Below are positions 60,778-64,000 of a stretch of 64,000 nucleotides of DNA, in pieces. Within the stretch, counting starts at the first letter, position 1, and every line of letters begins with the position of its first letter. Position numbers and translations under genes: made by a program. Source of the stretch: Streptomyces violaceorubidus (GTDB lineage: Bacteria > Actinomycetota > Actinomycetes > Streptomycetales > Streptomycetaceae); contig NZ_JODM01000014.1 of assembly GCF_000717995.1 (NCBI RefSeq), forward strand, positions 124,001 through 188,000, read 5' to 3'. Below the pieces are notes generated by a model. The model did no database searches. It saw only the letters and a list, made by a program, of their open reading frames with translations, and was not told the DNA's origin.

Positions 60778-61755
60778 TCAGCGGGGCGCGGCGCAGAGTT
60801 CGGCGAAGCGGGCGGCGTCCACGTTGCCGCCGGACAGGATGACGCCGACGCGGTGGGGCAGGGCGTCGATCCGGCCGCTCAGGAGGGCGGCCAGCGGGGT
60901 GGCGCCGCTGGGTTCGAGGACGGTCTTCAGCCGTTCGAAGGCGAACCGCATCGCGTCCCGGATCTCGTCGTCGGACACCACCACGACCGAGTCCAGCAGC
61001 CGCCGGTTGAGGGAGAACGTCAGCTCGCCGGGGGTGGGCAGCGCCTGTCCGTCGGCGATGGTGCGCGGGACCGGCACCGTCACGCGTCGGCCCGCCGCCA
61101 GGGAGCGCCGGGTGTCGTCACCGGCCTCCGGCTCGACGCCGATCACCCGGGTGCCGGGGTGCAGTCCCTTGACGGCGGTGGCGCTCCCGGCGATCAGTCC
61201 GCCGCCGCCGACCGGTGCGAGCAGGGCGTCCAGGGCGCCCGTCTCCTGGACCAGTTCGAGGGCCGCGGTGCCCTGGCCCGCGATGACGTGCGGGTGCTCG
61301 TAGGGCGGGATCAGGGTCAGTCCCCGGTCGGCGGCCAGGGCCTCGGCGAGGGCCACGCGGTCGCCGGTGTAGCGGTCGTAGGTGACGATCTCGGCGCCGT
61401 AGCCCTCGGTGGCCTCCCGTTTGGAGGGCGGGGCGTCCTCGGGCATGACGATCACCGCGGTGGTGCCCAGCTCGCGTGCCGCCAGGGCGACCGCCTGGGC
61501 GTGGTTGCCCGAGGAGTAGGCGGCGATCCCCCGGGCCAGCTGCTCCGGGGTGAGGCGGGAGGCCGCGTTGTAGGCGCCGCGGAACTTGAAGGCGCCGACC
61601 CGCTGGAGGTTCTCGCACTTGAGGAAGACCTCGGCACCCACGAGGGCGTCCAGGGTGCGCGAGCGCAGGACCGGGGTGCGGTGCGCGACGCCCTCGATGC
61701 GGGCGGCGGCGGAGCGCACGTCGTCGAGGGTGACCGGCGGTGCGGTGGTCGTCAC
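60778..61755 (-). CDS. threonine/serine dehydratase (PLP)
   Basis: A 325-residue fold-type II PLP enzyme without a regulatory ACT domain, so closer to catabolic threonine dehydratase or serine racemase than to biosynthetic IlvA. PLP Lys in GAFKFRGAYN, glycine-rich phosphate loop GGGGLIAG, and SSGNHAQAVA. Start GTG with GAGGA upstream. It follows the DauR/YheO-type regulator gene by 8 bp, suggesting that the enzyme is that regulator's target and works in amino acid (perhaps D-amino acid or serine) turnover. Confidence 0.92.
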   Translation of the reverse strand: MTTTAPPVTLDDVRSAAARIEGVAHRTPVLRSRTLDALVGAEVFLKCENLQRVGAFKFRGAYNAASRLTPEQLARGIAAYSSGNHAQAVALAARELGTTAVIVMPEDAPPSKREATEGYGAEIVTYDRYTGDRVALAEALAADRGLTLIPPYEHPHVIAGQGTAALELVQETGALDALLAPVGGGGLIAGSATAVKGLHPGTRVIGVEPEAGDDTRRSLAAGRRVTVPVPRTIADGQALPTPGELTFSLNRRLLDSVVVVSDDEIRDAMRFAFERLKTVLEPSGATPLAALLSGRIDALPHRVGVILSGGNVDAARFAELCAAPR

Positions 61756-61763
61756 GGGTGTCC

Positions 61764-62444
61764 TCAGGGGGTGTCGGCGGCCGGGCCGGTCGCGGCGCGG
61801 GCCTGGGAGAGGTAGTGGTAGGCGGAGGCGCGGGAGATGCCGAGCCGGGCGGCGACGTGCTCGACCGAGCGGCGTACGGCGAAGACGCCGCGCCCGTCCA
61901 GGTCGCGGAAGAGTTCGAGCCGCCGCTCCCGGTCCAGCGCGGCCCAGCTGGTGTCCCGGCGCAGCGGATGGGCGTCCACGATGGCGTCGACCACGGCGTC
62001 GATGTCGTCGCCGAAGGTGGTCGCCGGGACGTCGGCGGGGGTGCGCGCGGTCCCGGCGAGGGCGCCGAGGAGGGCGTGGGCCCGGTCGACGGCGGTGACG
62101 TCCAGGTTGACGCACAGGGCGCCGAAGACGGCGCCCGTGGAGTCGCGCAGCACCATCGTGGAGGACTTGAGCAGGGTGCCGTCGGTGGTGCGCGTGACGT
62201 AGTTCAACTCGTCGCGGGCCTCGTCGCCGCGGGCCAGCAGGCGCATGCCGATCTCGCTCATCGCCCCGCCCACCGTCCGCCCGGTCACCGATCCGGCGAC
62301 GGCCACGACCGAGTGCTCGGGCTGACGGTAGTCGTGCAGCACGGCCTCGCAGACCTGTCCGAACGTGGCGGCGATCCCGTCCACGACGGGACGAAGCGCC
62401 GCGAGCACGGCGTCGCGTTCGGCCTCCGGCGCGGGCTCGCTCAT
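61764..62444 (-). CDS. PAS/YheO-type transcriptional regulator (DauR-like)
   Basis: A 226-residue regulator. N-terminal PAS-like YheO domain (VVDGIAATFGQVCEAVLHDY, then NLDVTAVDRAHALL) and a C-terminal helix-turn-helix (RRSVEHVAARLGISRASAYHYLSQAR). DauR in Pseudomonas represses D-arginine catabolism; related proteins control amino acid dehydratase genes. It is encoded with the threonine dehydratase, the likely controlled partner. Ligand not known. Confidence 0.9.
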   Translation of the reverse strand: MSEPAPEAERDAVLAALRPVVDGIAATFGQVCEAVLHDYRQPEHSVVAVAGSVTGRTVGGAMSEIGMRLLARGDEARDELNYVTRTTDGTLLKSSTMVLRDSTGAVFGALCVNLDVTAVDRAHALLGALAGTARTPADVPATTFGDDIDAVVDAIVDAHPLRRDTSWAALDRERRLELFRDLDGRGVFAVRRSVEHVAARLGISRASAYHYLSQARAATGPAADTP

Positions 62445-62555
62445 CCGGGTCTCCAGTCTGGGGCGTCGAGAGGTCCCAGACTACACGTCCAGCCCATGGA
62501 CAGGCAGTCCAAGCAGCCGGCGCCCGGCCGGATGCCGTTCGACTGCCCGATCGGG

Positions 62556-62861
62556 CTACGGGCGCGGGTTGACGCGCCGCCAGGCGGGCCGGGAGTCCGT
62601 GCCCCGGCGGCCGGCCGCGGCGGCACAGCGGGGGCAGACCCGGCGAACCGCGTCGGCCGCGCCGCCGGACTCGGGCAGCACGTCGCTCCAGAGGACCGCC
62701 GGGAACCGGTAGAGCCGCGAGCGGTGGAGCGAGAGACCGCACACGGTCTCGTTCCTGCCCTGCTCCCAGGCGTGCACCTCACCGGCGGGCAGCCGGCGGT
62801 TGTCGTCCTCGTCCCACCAGCGGCCGGAGGCCGCCACGTCGTAGCGCCGTGTCCTGGCCAT
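62556..62861 (-). CDS. small CxxC hypothetical protein
   Basis: A 101-residue protein common in Streptomyces annotations, no function known. Start ARTRRYDVAASGRWWDEDD (quoted in part), then TVCGLSLHRSRLYRF and a C-terminal CPRC pair, so two or three cysteines that could bind a metal. The ATG at 62861 is preferred to an upstream start at 62921 because conservation of this kind begins there. Alone, divergent from the PhoD gene. Confidence 0.75.
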   Translation of the reverse strand: MARTRRYDVAASGRWWDEDDNRRLPAGEVHAWEQGRNETVCGLSLHRSRLYRFPAVLWSDVLPESGGAADAVRRVCPRCAAAAGRRGTDSRPAWRRVNPRP

Positions 62862-63005
62862 GGCTGCCGGGTGCCCGCGGGGACGGCGCCCACACGCGCG
62901 TACCTCCTCCTGTGTGATCACTCCGCAAGCCCTGCCCGTTTAAGGAGTTTTGTCTGCTTAGCATGCGGGGTCCGCGCATCGCCCCGTTGTACGAGAGGAC
63001 ACCAG

Positions 63006-64000
63006 ATGGCGCCCACGGGCCGTCCCAGCGCACTGGCCGAACACGCCTTCTCCCCGCACGACGCCGTGATGGGCGCCGCCGTCCGGCACCTCGGCCGTCG
63101 GCGCTTCCTCACCGTGACCGCGGCCGCCGCCGCGCTCGCCTTCTCCACCAACCTGCCGGCCCGCGGCGCGGTCGCCGCCCCCGAACGCGCCGCCCGGATC
63201 AGCAAGGACCCCTTCACCCTCGGCGTCGCCTCCGGCGACCCGCTGCCCGACTCGGTGCTGCTGTGGACCAGGCTGGCGCCCGAACCGTTCCTGGAGGACG
63301 GCGGGATGGGCACCGAGCGGGTGACGGTCGAGTGGGAGGTGGCCCTCGACGAGTACTTCGCCGGTGTCCTGTTCCGGGGCACCGCCGACGCCCACGCCGA
63401 GTACAACCACAGCGTCCACGTCGACGTGAAGGGTCTGACGCCCGGGACCGTCTACTACTACCGCTTCCGCGCCGGTACCTGGCTCAGCCCGGCGGGCCGC
63501 ACCCGCACCGCCCCGGCGGCGGGCAGCGCCACCTCGTCGCTGAAGCTCGCGGCTCTCGCCTGCCAGGCCTACATGGACGGCTACTACACCGTGCTGCGCC
63601 ACGTCTCCCAGGACGACGTGGACGTGGTCTTCCACCTCGGCGACTACCTGTACGAGTACGCGGTGAACTCCGAGGGCGGGGAGCGCCGCTACACCGACGT
63701 CACGCTGCCCGACGTGTTCAACCGCGAGACGATGACCCTCGCCGACTACCGGCTGCGCTACTCGCTGTACAAGACCGACGAGGACCTGCGGGCCGCGCAC
63801 GCCGCGCACCCGTTCGTCGTCGCCTGGGACGACCACGAGACCGAGAACAACTACGCGGGCAGCACCCCGGAGAACGACATCCCCCCTTCGGAGTTCCTGC
63901 TGCGCCGCGCCGCCGCCTACCGCGCGTACTGGGAGAACCAGCCGCTGCGCGCCGCCCAGCTGCCCCAGGGTCCGGACGCCCGGCTGTACCGCCGGCTGCA
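63006..64000 (+). CDS. phoD: PhoD-type alkaline phosphatase, Tat-exported (3' partial)
   Basis: The first 331 codons are inside the window. A twin-arginine signal (GRRRFLTVTAAAAALAF, residues about 34-50) leads to the PhoD N-terminal domain (GVASGDPLPDSVLLWTRLAPEP) and the metallophosphatase core (VVFHLGDYLYEYA, VVAWDDHETENNYAG), with Asp and His ligands visible. PhoD enzymes hydrolyse phosphodiesters and monoesters outside the cell, with calcium and iron, under phosphate limitation in Streptomyces. I saw no clear pho box in the 144-bp gap before it, though only by eye. Confidence 0.93.
   Translation, partial: MAPTGRPSALAEHAFSPHDAVMGAAVRHLGRRRFLTVTAAAAALAFSTNLPARGAVAAPERAARISKDPFTLGVASGDPLPDSVLLWTRLAPEPFLEDGGMGTERVTVEWEVALDEYFAGVLFRGTADAHAEYNHSVHVDVKGLTPGTVYYYRFRAGTWLSPAGRTRTAPAAGSATSSLKLAALACQAYMDGYYTVLRHVSQDDVDVVFHLGDYLYEYAVNSEGGERRYTDVTLPDVFNRETMTLADYRLRYSLYKTDEDLRAAHAAHPFVVAWDDHETENNYAGSTPENDIPPSEFLLRRAAAYRAYWENQPLRAAQLPQGPDARLYRRL

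Overview
The window is GC-rich, densely packed actinobacterial DNA and almost certainly a Streptomyces chromosome segment. Evidence includes GTG starts, ATGA/GTGA stop-start overlaps, F420-type and mycothiol-era enzymes, a SpoIIE phosphatase with its own kinase domain, DUF4232/DUF4230/DUF4235 proteins, and a repeated intergenic element familiar from Streptomyces. The order (CYP105 plus ferredoxin, a PRPP synthetase, a CYP102B-type P450, then rhamnose genes) resembles my recollection of the S. coelicolor left arm; this was not searched.

Layout. 1-5.2 kb: a sensor phosphatase, a lipoprotein and small redox/NTF2 genes, then a TetR gene with two matching palindromes. 5.7-11.1 kb: the most unusual locus. 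A trypco2-like small protein sits directly upstream of a very large trypsin-like protease / P-loop NTPase protein carrying about 24 copies of a 38-residue helical repeat, the architecture of predicted NTP-dependent conflict (immunity) systems. As read here the gene is split into three frames at two places where the repeats are collapsed or duplicated. 11.1-12.8 kb: CYP105-type P450 and ferredoxin, behind a perfect 25-bp palindrome. 13-22 kb: F420-linked and thiol-linked redox enzymes, a CDF exporter, a STAS protein, PRPP synthetase, a TetM/OtrA-type ribosomal protection GTPase and DUF4230. 22.1-23.4 kb: remnants of an Mrp antiporter operon (frameshift plus large internal deletion). 23.6-41 kb: VanZ-like protein, secreted GH16 glucanase with ricin domain, PHP and HAD enzymes, two FUSC-type transporters (one frameshifted), ROK regulator with FBP-domain protein, Tat/lipo lactonase, an iron-box-controlled DUF2470 gene, TetR/CYP102B pair, pentapeptide protein, and an ECF sigma factor with a SnoaL-like tail.

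41.6-58 kb: after a PIG-L deacetylase and an S33 peptidase comes a complete L-rhamnose system. A LacI regulator, mutarotase and four-gene ABC importer are on the minus strand; isomerase, bifunctional aldolase/dehydrogenase and kinase are on the plus strand. LutABC follows immediately, so rhamnose can be carried to dihydroxyacetone phosphate and, via L-lactaldehyde and L-lactate, to pyruvate. TGAAA/TTTCA operators sit in the divergent promoter region.

58-64 kb: MacB-type ABC transporter ending in a strong terminator, cupin, threonine dehydratase with a DauR/YheO-type regulator, a small CxxC protein, and the start of a Tat-exported PhoD phosphatase that runs off the window. I saw no tRNA, rRNA, insertion sequence or CRISPR array.
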